Source: Bacteroidales bacterium UBA5515 | GTDB taxonomy: Bacteria; Bacteroidota; Bacteroidia; Bacteroidales; P3 | Direction: 5' to 3' | DNA: 29,271 nucleotides | Assembly (NCBI GenBank): GCA_002423895.1 | Contig: DIOL01000024.1 | Span: 1-29,271, forward strand | Shown: positions 14,298-23,094 of the stretch, piece by piece | Layout of the letters: each line of letters opens with the position of its first letter | How positions within the stretch are numbered: the stretch's first letter is position 1 | Notes under the pieces: generated by a model | What the model saw: only the letters and a program-made list of their open reading frames with translations | What the model was told of the DNA's origin: nothing | Database searches by the model: none | Program-made: the position numbers and the translations under genes

Positions 14298-15506
14298 TTA
14301 AATATATTTTAATTCTCTAAGAGCTGCTTCTATTACTTTAAATGTAGCTTCCATATCATTATCTAAACCTACAGAATAACGAACCAAACCTTCACTCATT
14401 CCCATTTCTTTTTGTATTTCTTCTGGAACTTCTGATGAAGTAGATTTTCCTGAACAAGAGAATAATGTTCTGAAATAACCTAATGATACAGCAAGATAAC
14501 CTACTCCTCTTTCTTGCATTATTTCCATAAATTTGTTTGCTTTTTCTGCTGTTCCAAGGTCAATAGCTATCATACCTCCATATCCAAATCCATTATTCAT
14601 TTGTTCTGTCATCAATTTATGATCTCTATGTTCTTCCAAACCTGGATAATTTGCCTTAATTCCGATATCATTAAATCTCTTAGCTAAATACAATGCATTT
14701 TGACTATGTTTTTGCATGCGGATATGTAAATCGTAAAGATTTTTAAGTATTGAAGTAGAACGGTAACTGTCTAAAACTGGTCCAAGCAACATTGCTGTAC
14801 CATCATTAACATCTATTAATGAATTAATGAATTCACCATCAGCACAAATTGCTCCTGCAACGCAGTCATTCTTTCCATTTACAAACTTAGTCATTGAATA
14901 AACAACAACGTGAGCTCCTAAAACATAAGGAGAGAAGATCATTGGTGTAAATGTGTTATCAACAATAAGTCTTGCACCTACTGTGTCTGCTAACTTTCTT
15001 AGTTCTCCAATATTTGAGATTCTAAGAAGTGGATTAGACATTGTTTCTGTATAGACAACCTTAGTGTTTGGTTTGATAGCTGCTTTTACTTGTTCTAAAT
15101 TAGTTGTATCAACAAATGTTACATCAACTCCAAATTTCTTTACATAGTTATTTAAGAACGCAAATGTTCCTCCATAAACTGTCATTGAAGCTACTATATG
15201 ATCTCCCTTTTTAACACATTGCAACAAAGCACATGTTATTGCGCCCATACCTGATGCAGTTACCCATGCAGCTTCAGTTCCTTCCATTGCAGCCAATGCC
15301 TTAGATAAAGAAAGATTTGATGGATTCCAATGGCGAGAATAAAGAAAATAACCTTCAGTTTCTCCATGGAAAGTATCTGTCATTGTTTTTCCATAAGGAA
15401 AACAAAATGTTGCAGAATCATTAATACTTGGATTTATTCCTCGTTCTGCAGAAATTTCTGCAACAGCATTAATTGCCATTGCTGGATCAAATTTTTTATT
15501 TAACAT
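14298..15506 (-). CDS. Cys/Met-metabolism PLP enzyme, methionine gamma-lyase-like
   Basis: The 402-residue fold-type I PLP enzyme of the trans-sulfuration family has Lys207 in YSMTKFVNGKNDCVAG as Schiff-base lysine, Asp183 in LIVDNTF for the PLP pyridine nitrogen, and YSRHWNPS (56-63) for the phosphate. The segment TVYGGTFAFLNNYVKKFGV resembles methionine gamma-lyases, which give methanethiol, ammonia and 2-oxobutyrate. However, Gly113 stands where typical lyases have the specificity cysteine (YGCTFAF), so substrate choice (methionine, homocysteine or cystathionine, or an O-acetylhomoserine sulfhydrylase activity) is open. It lies 13 bases after fabG and shares its promoter. The protein is cytoplasmic; methionine catabolism is the best inference. 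Confidence 0.85.
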   Translation of the reverse strand: MLNKKFDPAMAINAVAEISAERGINPSINDSATFCFPYGKTMTDTFHGETEGYFLYSRHWNPSNLSLSKALAAMEGTEAAWVTASGMGAITCALLQCVKKGDHIVASMTVYGGTFAFLNNYVKKFGVDVTFVDTTNLEQVKAAIKPNTKVVYTETMSNPLLRISNIGELRKLADTVGARLIVDNTFTPMIFSPYVLGAHVVVYSMTKFVNGKNDCVAGAICADGEFINSLIDVNDGTAMLLGPVLDSYRSTSILKNLYDLHIRMQKHSQNALYLAKRFNDIGIKANYPGLEEHRDHKLMTEQMNNGFGYGGMIAIDLGTAEKANKFMEIMQERGVGYLAVSLGYFRTLFSCSGKSTSSEVPEEIQKEMGMSEGLVRYSVGLDNDMEATFKVIEAALRELKYI

Positions 15507-15519
15507 GATATTATATTTT

Positions 15520-16266
15520 TTAACAATTCATTGCACCACAAACATTAATAACTTGTCCGCTAACATAACTTGACAAGTCACTTCCTAAGAATACGCAAAC
15601 CTTTGCAACTTCCTCAGGCAATCCACCTCTACGAAGAGGTATTTTCTTTTCCCAATCTTTACGAACTTCCTCTGGTAATTGAGCAGTCATATCAGTAATG
15701 ATAAATCCTGGAGCCACTGCATTGGAACGAATATTTCTTGATCCAAGTTCTTGAGCTATACTCTTAGTAAAGCCAATAATTCCAGCCTTTGATGCAGAAT
15801 AATTACTTTGACCTGCATTTCCACTAACACCAACAACTGAGCTCATATTAATAATTGAACCGCTCTTTTGCTTAAGCATAATCTTTTGACAAGCATGAGT
15901 TAGATTGAAAACGCTTTTTAGATTAATATTCATAACCAAATCCCAATCCTTTTCCTGCATTCTCATTAACAAATTATCACGAGTAATTCCAGCATTATTA
16001 ACTAAAATATCTATTCTTCCGAACTCTTGTGCAACCGCTTCAACCAATTGAGCACTTTCTTCAAAAGATGCTGCGTTAGATGCATAACCTATTGCCTTAA
16101 CTCCAAAAGCTAATAATTCTTTTTCACATTGCTCCATGTTTTCATCTCTTCTAACATCAGTAAAAGCAATATTACAACCTTGACTTGCGTAACTAATGGC
16201 AATTGCTTTTCCTATTCCACGAGAAGCACCCGTAATAAGAGCTACTTTATTTTCAAGTAATTTCAT
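15520..16266 (-). CDS. fabG: 3-oxoacyl-[acyl-carrier-protein] reductase
   Basis: The 248-residue short-chain dehydrogenase/reductase has the TGxxxGIG cofactor motif (ITGASRGIGKAIA, 11-23), NNAG (90-93), Asn114, Ser143, Tyr156 and Lys160 (SNYSASKAG), and the FabG-typical C-terminus with PLRRGG and SSYVSGQVINVCGAM. It reduces 3-oxoacyl-ACP with NADPH in fatty-acid elongation. Family resemblance is strong, but other SDR roles cannot be excluded because no other fab gene is near. Its promoter is at 16297-16304. It heads a two-gene unit with the PLP lyase, an unusual partner for fatty-acid synthesis. Confidence 0.9.
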   Translation of the reverse strand: MKLLENKVALITGASRGIGKAIAISYASQGCNIAFTDVRRDENMEQCEKELLAFGVKAIGYASNAASFEESAQLVEAVAQEFGRIDILVNNAGITRDNLLMRMQEKDWDLVMNINLKSVFNLTHACQKIMLKQKSGSIINMSSVVGVSGNAGQSNYSASKAGIIGFTKSIAQELGSRNIRSNAVAPGFIITDMTAQLPEEVRKDWEKKIPLRRGGLPEEVAKVCVFLGSDLSSYVSGQVINVCGAMNC

Positions 16267-16296
16267 ATTCTATTAGTATTTTAAAATTATTTTTTG

Positions 16297-16304
16297 CAAA
16301 GGTA
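16297..16304 (-). promoter_or_regulatory. -7 box of the fabG promoter
   Basis: TACCTTTG followed by CA on the minus strand, a perfect TAnnTTTG, 30 bases before the fabG ATG. TTTG at 16321-16324 gives a short 16-bp spacer, so the -33 assignment is less sure. The promoter starts within the loop and downstream arm of the preceding terminator. Confidence 0.7.
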
Positions 16305-16306
16305 AG

Positions 16307-16337
16307 CAAAAAATACAAATCAAAAGCCAATTTGTAT
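16307..16337 (-). terminator. Rho-independent terminator of the GT2 gene
   Basis: ATACAAAT (16313-16320) and ATTTGTAT (16330-16337) form eight perfect pairs with a 9-nt loop. On the minus strand the stem is followed by TTTTTTGC. It lies 35 bases after the GT2 stop and merges with the fabG promoter. Confidence 0.75.
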
Positions 16338-16371
16338 GAATTAAGAGTAGCAAATTGCCTTTTAGAATGGA

Positions 16372-17121
16372 TTAAATTCGCCTTAACTTGGCAACTGTAT
16401 AAAGAAATCGGAATGTCATAAGGAAATTATACCAGAGAGTAGGAATTAGTCCATAATATTTCTTCATTATAAGGAATCTTTCTTTGTTTGCTTTTAAAAT
16501 ATTCTTTCTTGAAAGTCCTCCTTCCAAATAACTTGAAACTCTATACTTAGTTCCCAAAACAGATTTTGCTCTCTTGAAAGACTCTAACACCCACTCATAA
16601 TCGGCAGTTATCTTATATTCGAGATTATAATTAGGTGCTATCGCTCTCTTTACCAAAATTGATTGATGACAAACTAACATTCCCATACGAAAGTCCTTCC
16701 ATGATAAATTTTTCTTTGTTTTCAATCTCCTATCTCCTAAAATTTTATCATTTTCATCAACAATCATTGTCTCACCATAGTAAATATCTCTCATAAAAGA
16801 CTCCTTGGAGAAAAAATAATTAAGGATATCTGACTTACAAATCGTGTCTCCTGCATTTAAAAACCAAACATAATCCCCAGTGGCCAAATTTAAGCCCTTA
16901 TTCATAGCATCATAGAGCCCATTATCCTTTTCAGAAATCCATTTTGTTACAACATCAGAATATTTTTCAACAATTTTTAATGTCCCATCAGTTGATGCTC
17001 CATCAATAATTATTGATTCTATATTATTATATTCCTGCTTTTGAATACTCTTTAGAGTCCTTTCCAATACCTTCTCTGCATTGAAGGTTACTGTTATAAT
17101 GGAAATTTTTGGATTAATCAT
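16372..17121 (-). CDS. Family 2 glycosyltransferase
   Basis: The 249-residue GT-A enzyme is of the WcaE/colanic-acid-like GT2 group. The motifs are ISIITVTFNAEKVLERTLKS (6-25), IIIDGASTDGT (37-47), ISEKDNGLYDAMNKGLNLATG (62-82) and the metal-binding region WFLNAGD (86-92). It transfers a sugar from a nucleotide-sugar donor to a growing surface polysaccharide; donor and acceptor cannot be read. The C-terminus is hydrophobic and basic (IPTLWYNFLMTFRFLYTVAKLRR), consistent with membrane association. It is isolated from the other glycan genes by a 486-base gap and followed by its own terminator. Confidence 0.88.
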   Translation of the reverse strand: MINPKISIITVTFNAEKVLERTLKSIQKQEYNNIESIIIDGASTDGTLKIVEKYSDVVTKWISEKDNGLYDAMNKGLNLATGDYVWFLNAGDTICKSDILNYFFSKESFMRDIYYGETMIVDENDKILGDRRLKTKKNLSWKDFRMGMLVCHQSILVKRAIAPNYNLEYKITADYEWVLESFKRAKSVLGTKYRVSSYLEGGLSRKNILKANKERFLIMKKYYGLIPTLWYNFLMTFRFLYTVAKLRRI

Positions 17122-17607
17122 TGAATCTATATTTTAAATTAAAGAAGAATCATATTAAAGTTATTAGTTTGCTATTGTAATTTTGAACAATACACTTTTC
17201 ATTTGGATTTACAACTATGCAAATTTCATATTTATTTTCAGCAAACTTCAAATTTAAAAAAGTTTTTAATTAATTAATCAATCATTTTATTCTTTGTAAG
17301 ACTTTTCTTTATTATTTATCTAACAAATAAATCCTTCCGACTTTATGTAAATATATTATTTCCCTTAATAAAGGAATACAAAATAAAACAAAATTCCCTA
17401 TTCTATTACTCTAATAACTAGGCAAAAATAAAAATAAATTTATTATAATCAGATATTTTTGACGAAAATTTCAAAAATAATTACATATTAGTTATTAATC
17501 GTTGATGTTTTCTAAACACTTAATACAACCTCTCATTGATTTCATCTCAAGCAAAACTATTTTCAAAACAAAAATATATTGGGTATTTTAGATATTGAGA
17601 ATTATTA
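17122..17607. other. Gene-free AT-rich gap between two glycosyltransferase genes
   Basis: I see no gene. Small AT hairpins occur (about 17173-17192, TATTGT/ACAATA; 17454-17479, nine pairs TATTTTTGA/TCAAAAATA), as expected for this composition. A weak promoter candidate for the downstream GT2 gene reads AAATTTGCATAG on the minus strand near 17218-17225, but it lacks a clean TAnn part. Confidence 0.4.
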
Positions 17608-18648
17608 TTATTCTTGATCAATCTTATTTAAAACTGCTTTAAGCATTTCTCCGTTACGAATTTTTTGTGCAAAAATTTTAACATTCTCTTCTATTTTTTT
17701 CTTTTCTTCTTCTGAAACAGAAAGTATCTTCTCCTCTAATTCGTATAATGAGTTGATTAATAATCCCAAATGATTTTCTTCTACAAACTTAGCAATACCT
17801 GATTCTTCCCATACTATCAAGGGCATATTAGCAGCAATATATAATATTGCTTTAGAAGGTATCGTGATTCTAAGATATTGCCCATGAAGGTTATTTATAT
17901 CATTGTTATCTAATCCATTTCCATCCCAAACAAGTCCCCAATCTCCATGTACCTCACTTATTTTTCTAAATGGAAATCCTTTTCTATATTCAATCCAATT
18001 GGGGCTAGTAGAATTATTGGATATTCCATAGACCAATAATTTAATTTTACTATAGTTTAGTTTTTCTAATTGATTTATGAATGTAGCCTTATTATAGTTT
18101 CCTGCAAAAGCAACTCTATAATTTTCTTTTCCATTTGTTAAAGGTGCTGAATCTTCTGTAAGAAAGTCAAAAAAATGAATTATCTCAGCAGGAGTTTTAA
18201 CTCCCACTTCCCTACATCTTTTTAGCATATTAGATGTTTGAAATATTAATTTATCTGCAGAATTTAGATTATTAAGATCTTTAGTTAAGTACTTATTCAT
18301 ACCCCTAAAATAATCTATATCTGTACACAACAATGTAATATAACATTTCTTTTTATGCAGTAAAAAGAAGAAAATAGGTAATAATATACCAAATGGATTA
18401 GGGTAAATAAATAGTAACTTGGAGTTTTTAGGTATCTGTATTAAAGATTTAATGAATATTGGTATTTTAATAAGATTATAACGCAATTTAGTAATTAAGT
18501 TATCCTTTCCTTTACAAAAAAAATCATAGGAATCTATCTTTTGTAGATATAATCTATATCCACATTCGCTCGCTATCTTTACAGTATCTTCATATAATGG
18601 AATTGCATTTTTTCCCCTCTGCAAGTAATTAACAATTATCTTCTCCAT
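17608..18648 (-). CDS. Glycosyltransferase, Gtf3-like/galactofuranosyltransferase-like (GT-B fold)
   Basis: The 346-residue protein resembles the Gtf3 / beta-1,6-galactofuranosyltransferase group: SADKLIFQTSNMLKRCREVG in the middle, VAFAGNYNKA near the domain switch, and a C-terminal donor-binding half with GDWGLVWDG (about 236-244), YLRITIPSKAILYIAANMPLIV, and FVEENHLGLLI. It probably decorates surface glycan or glycoprotein; the sugar is not predictable. I prefer ATG 18648 to the in-frame GTG 18654. It has its own -7 box (18717-18724), so it is a separate unit from the DUF5672 gene upstream. Confidence 0.75.
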   Translation of the reverse strand: MEKIIVNYLQRGKNAIPLYEDTVKIASECGYRLYLQKIDSYDFFCKGKDNLITKLRYNLIKIPIFIKSLIQIPKNSKLLFIYPNPFGILLPIFFFLLHKKKCYITLLCTDIDYFRGMNKYLTKDLNNLNSADKLIFQTSNMLKRCREVGVKTPAEIIHFFDFLTEDSAPLTNGKENYRVAFAGNYNKATFINQLEKLNYSKIKLLVYGISNNSTSPNWIEYRKGFPFRKISEVHGDWGLVWDGNGLDNNDINNLHGQYLRITIPSKAILYIAANMPLIVWEESGIAKFVEENHLGLLINSLYELEEKILSVSEEEKKKIEENVKIFAQKIRNGEMLKAVLNKIDQE

Positions 18649-18716
18649 ATTCACATATTACTAATATATAATCCTATATAAAATAAAAACCTTTACTCTG
18701 TTTAAAATAAGTCATG

Positions 18717-18724
18717 CAAATATA
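18717..18724 (-). promoter_or_regulatory. -7 box of the Gtf3-like gene
   Basis: TATATTTG followed by CA on the minus strand, a perfect TAnnTTTG, about 70 bases before the start codon. The -33 region shows only TTTC or TTTA, so it is a partial match. Confidence 0.6.
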
Positions 18725-18781
18725 CTAACTTTTTCTGTCAGTAAATGAAACTATTACTACAATACTAAAAATGGGAGACAA

Positions 18782-19570
18782 TTATTTAATGAATTTACTC
18801 CAAAAGCTATTAAATTCATTTTTCTCAAAAGCATGACATGCAAAAGGAAGTTTATTATTATTTAAAACATATAAATAAGAAGGAGACTTTTCAAAAGCAA
18901 AATCAATTGCTAATGGAATATCAGGAACTTTCATTCCCATATTTAAATAATCAGATAAATATATCAAAAAATAATCCTCATTAATTTTATATTTAAATAA
19001 GAATGTACAGATAAATGAAATTATAGCACTCTTGTATTTTGGTGCATTAAAACTTCTGAAATAATCATAATAGAATTTGTAGTTCAGTTTATAATTTTTT
19101 TTATTAGTAACTTCAATAAACTTAGAAACCTTTCTTAATGATAATCCTCCATTACCTACTTTCCAAAGTGATTTGCCATCCTCATAACTCTTATGATCTT
19201 CAAACCAAGGAGAACCAATATAATCGTAATTCAAATTACACCAATAATCCAAGTCATTTCTAAAAACGTATGCATCCAACTGATAAATAAGCATGTAATC
19301 ATAATCCTTAAAGCTCAAATAAAAATCCTGACACATCATTAGCTTGTTATAGCCTCTTAGAGAGGAAAAATAACTTCTATCAAAATAAGAAAATTGAATA
19401 TCTTTATTACTTCTCTTAGATATTTCCTTGTAAATATATAAATCTAATTCCCTAAAAGTAACTATATAAATATCATATTTACTCAGAGTTCTTAAACATT
19501 TACCAAAGGAAAGAACCTCATATTCTGATGGATTTGATTTATATATAGGAATAAGAATAGATGTTCTCAT
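18782..19570 (-). CDS. DUF5672 family protein, putative glycosyltransferase
   Basis: The 262-residue protein begins with TSILIPIYKSNPSEYEVLSF. The family landmarks are YNKLMMCQDFYLSFKDYDYMLIYQLDAYVF (73-102), WCNLNYDYIGSPWF (109-122), VGNGGLSLRK (137-146), NEDYF (197-201), and the closing LPFACHAFEKNEF. The DAYVF and GNGG segments resemble a GT-A donor site (DxD-like Asp in LDAYVF). DUF5672 genes occur in surface polysaccharide clusters. It overlaps the methyltransferase stop by four bases, so the two are translationally coupled, and it is the last gene of the UDP-glucuronate decarboxylase unit. Confidence 0.78.
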   Translation of the reverse strand: MRTSILIPIYKSNPSEYEVLSFGKCLRTLSKYDIYIVTFRELDLYIYKEISKRSNKDIQFSYFDRSYFSSLRGYNKLMMCQDFYLSFKDYDYMLIYQLDAYVFRNDLDYWCNLNYDYIGSPWFEDHKSYEDGKSLWKVGNGGLSLRKVSKFIEVTNKKNYKLNYKFYYDYFRSFNAPKYKSAIISFICTFLFKYKINEDYFLIYLSDYLNMGMKVPDIPLAIDFAFEKSPSYLYVLNNNKLPFACHAFEKNEFNSFWSKFIK

Positions 19571-20367
19571 TTCCTGAACTTCTTATTTGGAAACATTAAA
19601 GAATAGAAAAAATAAGAAATATCCTCCAAAATCAACTTAATAAATAAAAAGAATTTTGGTCTTCTTATCATTTTCTTTGCTGCAACACATGCCTCATTAC
19701 GTTTCCAACTTGTAAAAAACTCATATGTAAACGCGTCTTTACGAATTATTACAAACAATGCTATAAGAGGATGTTTAATCATAAACTTTTTAAATTCAGT
19801 ACATGCTGGAGCTTTAAATTTCACATCACATTCAACTAATTTCATATTAAGGTTTGATAACATTTTATCAACAGTTTTCCATGTAAAGAAATGAATATGT
19901 GTATCATCAAGCAGCCCCCAGTCTCTGTATGTAAAATCTCCATCATAAAGACTAAATATCACTGCACTATGTGAAATATTAGGTATAGACAATAATAATT
20001 CCCCTTCAGACTTCAAAAACTCAATTGCTTTGGTTAATGTATGTTCTGGTTGTCTAAGATGCTCCAATACATCTGCCAAAATAATATAATCGAATTCACC
20101 CTCAACCTGTTCGCACCATAAGTCTTCATCTAAATTAGCAACAATTGTCTTTTCGGAGAATTCAATAGTATTCTTAGCCATTTCTGGATTTAATTCGACA
20201 CAAGTTATAGAGCAATTCAGATCATTTTTAAAATACTTAGTCATATAGCCTGTTGCAGCTCCAAGCTCCAAAATTCTTGTATTTGGTTTAATCCATCTCA
20301 ACATCTTACGTTGATCCTTATTTATAATTCCAAAATTCTCTCCCCTATAATCTTTATAATCGCCCAT
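19567..20367 (-). CDS. SAM-dependent class I methyltransferase in a glycan operon
   Basis: The 266-residue protein has motif I ILELGAATGYMTKYF (32-46), the acidic loop CVELNPEMA, and FDYIILADVLEHLRQPEHTL (about 92-111), typical of Methyltransf_11/23. The C-terminal 90 residues are basic and hydrophobic (HPLIALFVIIRKDAF, FFLFIKLILEDISYFF) and may attach it to the membrane. It probably methylates a sugar or lipid-linked intermediate, inferred from its place between the UDP-glucuronate decarboxylase gene (22-base gap) and the DUF5672 gene (four-base overlap). The acceptor is unknown. Confidence 0.82.
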   Translation of the reverse strand: MGDYKDYRGENFGIINKDQRKMLRWIKPNTRILELGAATGYMTKYFKNDLNCSITCVELNPEMAKNTIEFSEKTIVANLDEDLWCEQVEGEFDYIILADVLEHLRQPEHTLTKAIEFLKSEGELLLSIPNISHSAVIFSLYDGDFTYRDWGLLDDTHIHFFTWKTVDKMLSNLNMKLVECDVKFKAPACTEFKKFMIKHPLIALFVIIRKDAFTYEFFTSWKRNEACVAAKKMIRRPKFFLFIKLILEDISYFFYSLMFPNKKFRK

Positions 20368-20389
20368 ATCTTAGTAATTAATAGTTTAT

Positions 20390-21331
20390 TTATATATCTC
20401 TCAAAGTAGTATCAAAATACTCAATTGTCTTAGTTAATCCTTCATTAAGCTGAATAGTAGGTTGCCAAGATAATTTTTCCTTTGCCAAACTAATATTAGG
20501 TTTTCTTTGAGTTGGATCATCTGATGGTAGTGGAATATATTTTATTTTAGACCTAGAACCAGTCAATTCAATAACTTTCTTAGCGAGTTCTAAGATAGTA
20601 AATTCGTTTGGATTACCAATATTCACTGGACCAGTAAAACTTTTATCTGTTTGCATCATTCTAATCATTCCTTCCAAAAGATCATCAACATATTGAAAAC
20701 TTCTTGTTTGAGAGCCATCTCCAGCAACAGTTATATCTTCTCCTTTAAGTGCTTGAACAATAAAATTACTTACAACCCTTCCATCATTAGGATGCATCTT
20801 AGGACCATAAGTATTAAATATTCTAATAATCTTTATATCAACATTATTTTGCTTATTATAATCAAAAAAAAGGGTTTCTGCACAACGTTTACCTTCATCA
20901 TAGCAACTTCTTTCTCCAATTGGATTAACATTTCCCCAATATGTTTCAACTTGTGGATGAACCATAGGATCTCCATAAACTTCAGAAGTAGAGGCTTGAA
21001 GAATTCTTGCATGTATTCTTTTTGCTAAACCGAGCATATTTAAAGCACCCATAACGGAAGTTTTAATAGTCTTTATTGGGTTATATTGATAGTGAATTGG
21101 TGATGCAGGACAAGCCAAGTTGTATATTTGATCAACTTCAATAAAGTAAGGAGTACACACATCATGACGCACAAGCTCAAAATAAGGATTATCTAATAAA
21201 TGAACAATATTTCTCTTACTTCCAGTAAAATAATTATCTAAACAAATAACTTCATTACCCTCTTTTAATAATCTTTCACAAAGATGAGAGCCAATAAATC
21301 CTGCCCCACCTGTTACAAGTATTTTCTTCAT
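20390..21331 (-). CDS. UDP-glucuronate decarboxylase (UDP-xylose synthase)
   Basis: Makes UDP-xylose from UDP-glucuronate through a 4-keto intermediate, using bound NAD+. The 313-residue extended SDR has GGAGFIG (8-14), LACPASPIHYQYNPIKTIKTSVMG (72-95), STSE (114-117), YWGNVNPIG (131-139), and the catalytic pair Tyr144/Lys148 in SCYDEGKR. The ASPIHYQYNP and YWGNVNPIGERSCYDEGKR patterns are characteristic of UXS and distinguish it from dTDP-glucose dehydratase. It supplies xylose for the surface glycan made by the neighbouring genes. Promoter at 21355-21362; it heads the operon with the methyltransferase and DUF5672. Confidence 0.93.
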   Translation of the reverse strand: MKKILVTGGAGFIGSHLCERLLKEGNEVICLDNYFTGSKRNIVHLLDNPYFELVRHDVCTPYFIEVDQIYNLACPASPIHYQYNPIKTIKTSVMGALNMLGLAKRIHARILQASTSEVYGDPMVHPQVETYWGNVNPIGERSCYDEGKRCAETLFFDYNKQNNVDIKIIRIFNTYGPKMHPNDGRVVSNFIVQALKGEDITVAGDGSQTRSFQYVDDLLEGMIRMMQTDKSFTGPVNIGNPNEFTILELAKKVIELTGSRSKIKYIPLPSDDPTQRKPNISLAKEKLSWQPTIQLNEGLTKTIEYFDTTLRDI

Positions 21332-21354
21332 TACATATTTAATTTAACGACCTG

Positions 21355-21362
21355 CAAATTTA
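21355..21362 (-). promoter_or_regulatory. -7 box of the UDP-glucuronate decarboxylase operon
   Basis: TAAATTTG followed by CA on the minus strand, a perfect TAnnTTTG, about 24 bases before the ATG. No TTTG is visible at the -33 spacing. Confidence 0.6.
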
Positions 21363-21408
21363 TAAATATATCTTTTAATTCTCAGTATATGATAATAAAA
21401 TAAGCCAG

Positions 21409-22719
21409 CTAAACCTTTAATCTATTATTAATGTAATATTGTGTTCTAAAATAATAGAAAAGAAACATAAGAATATTTAGAAACATAACTCCGAAAGAAA
21501 TACCTAATACCCCAAAATTTATTCCCACAAAATCATAAAGGAAATATCCAATTAAGCTCAAACCTCCTCCAAGTATAACATGAATATATGTTTTCTCAAA
21601 ATATGTCATAAAATTAATCATTAATTGAGCCATTGCAGCAATTACTTGAGAGATAATTAAGAAAGGAAGAATTTCAAGAATCAGAGAATAATCTTGAGGA
21701 ATTAGATTAATTTTTAGTCCTATATATGAACCAATCCATATTAATAAACCAACAAAACTAAGTCCTAAGGCAATTATCCATAAATATCTATTTGTTTTTC
21801 TTCTTAAAACTATCAAGTCTTTTTCTTTCATAAATAGCGGATTCCAAACAAAATTAAAAGACTGATAAATGATTAGAACAATTGTTGCTAGCAAAAATCC
21901 AAGATAATAAATAGCCATACCTTTCTCTCCTGAATATTTTGCAACAAAAAACTTATCTCCAAAGTTCACAACAGCATACATTATGCTAGATGCCATAATT
22001 GGAAGACCTAACTTAAAAGCTTTCTTAAGGAAGAAAGAGCTGAATTTAAAAACAAAATTCTTGTAAATAATAATAGAAAAAGTAAGTGTAAGAATAAGTT
22101 CCATCGAATAAGTTACAGCAAGACGTTGGAAAACATTATCTCCATCAGAAAAATAAATAACTAATATAGCAGTAAGATTGGTAAGAAAGAATCTCAATAA
22201 ATTATATGTTTGAAGACCTCTTATTCTTTCCGAAGAAACCAAAAAGAAAGTAAGATAGGTTGAAAAAATCATTGAGGCTGCTGCAACAAACACAAAATCT
22301 CTATATGTAAAATATTGATTGGCTCCCACAGAGTTAGTTTTATTTAAAAAAGAAAAGAAATCAACATCAATTTTCCAGAAATATACAATGATTATTGATA
22401 TTAAAACTAAAATAAAAAGCGAAGTAGTTAGGGTAAAAAGCATCGAACCCTGCTTATCTTTATCAGAAACAGTATCTGCATATAGCTTAATAAGGGCAAT
22501 ATAAAATCCAAAACAAAGTATGGTGGATAGTGTCATTGCAAAAGAATATAAATATCCGTAAAGCCCATATTCCTCTGGTGACATTAGTCTAAGGAAAACA
22601 GGTATTAGAAGAAAGTTTGCTCCTCTAACCAACACATCAACTGAGAATACCTTAATAAAACGAGAAAAAATTTCGTTTTCCTTTATATATTTATTTGTAA
22701 TTTCTCTTATTGACTTCAT
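21409..22719 (-). CDS. Wzx-type oligosaccharide flippase
   Basis: The 436-residue polytopic membrane protein has about 12-14 hydrophobic segments across its whole length. It starts with the MOP-superfamily signature (FSVDVLVRGANFLLIPVFLRLMSPEEYGLYGYLYSF, 28-63). The loop FNFVWNPLFMKE and the motif VVNFGDKFFVAKYSG are typical of polysaccharide flippases, which move undecaprenyl-linked repeat units to the outer face of the inner membrane. It lies between the dciA-like gene (45-base gap) and the UXS operon (77-base gap). Its promoter was not found; it may be read through from ispH-recF-dciA. Confidence 0.85.
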   Translation of the reverse strand: MKSIREITNKYIKENEIFSRFIKVFSVDVLVRGANFLLIPVFLRLMSPEEYGLYGYLYSFAMTLSTILCFGFYIALIKLYADTVSDKDKQGSMLFTLTTSLFILVLISIIIVYFWKIDVDFFSFLNKTNSVGANQYFTYRDFVFVAAASMIFSTYLTFFLVSSERIRGLQTYNLLRFFLTNLTAILVIYFSDGDNVFQRLAVTYSMELILTLTFSIIIYKNFVFKFSSFFLKKAFKLGLPIMASSIMYAVVNFGDKFFVAKYSGEKGMAIYYLGFLLATIVLIIYQSFNFVWNPLFMKEKDLIVLRRKTNRYLWIIALGLSFVGLLIWIGSYIGLKINLIPQDYSLILEILPFLIISQVIAAMAQLMINFMTYFEKTYIHVILGGGLSLIGYFLYDFVGINFGVLGISFGVMFLNILMFLFYYFRTQYYINNRLKV

Positions 22720-22764
22720 TAATGATTCTTTCTAATTATTTTTTAGGTTTGTAGCAATACTTTC

Positions 22765-23094
22765 CTATGATATGTATATATTTTTCAAATTACAATTTGG
22801 TAACTTGGCTTTAATTTTTTCCATAACTGATGTTCTTACCATCATTAGTTCATGTTTCAATGCAGAAGAATTTACTTTAACATATAAACAATTGTTTTGT
22901 ACATATATTTTAGTTGTTAGTTTATTGATTAATTCTCCTGTAATCTCTCTCCAAGCTAAAATTATATCCTCCTGATTTAAATTAGCATCAATATGATAGT
23001 ATGAAAAGAATTCTTGCATAACATCTTTAATACAACCTTCTTTAGTATTTCTGACATTATTTTTAATTTTATCAACATAATTCTTATTTCTCAT
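22765..23094 (-). CDS. DUF721/DciA-like protein
   Basis: The 109-residue protein has ILAWREITGELINKLTTKIYVQNNCLYVKVNSSALKHELMM, the conserved core of DUF721, a family that includes the DnaB helicase loader DciA. I chose ATG 23094 (MRNKNYVDK), which overlaps recF by 11 bases, over an upstream start at 23151 that would place 19 atypical residues inside recF. RecF adjacency supports a DNA replication or repair role. Bacteroidetes members are short, without the zinc domain seen elsewhere. Assignment as helicase loader is an inference. Confidence 0.8.
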   Translation of the reverse strand: MRNKNYVDKIKNNVRNTKEGCIKDVMQEFFSYYHIDANLNQEDIILAWREITGELINKLTTKIYVQNNCLYVKVNSSALKHELMMVRTSVMEKIKAKLPNCNLKNIYIS

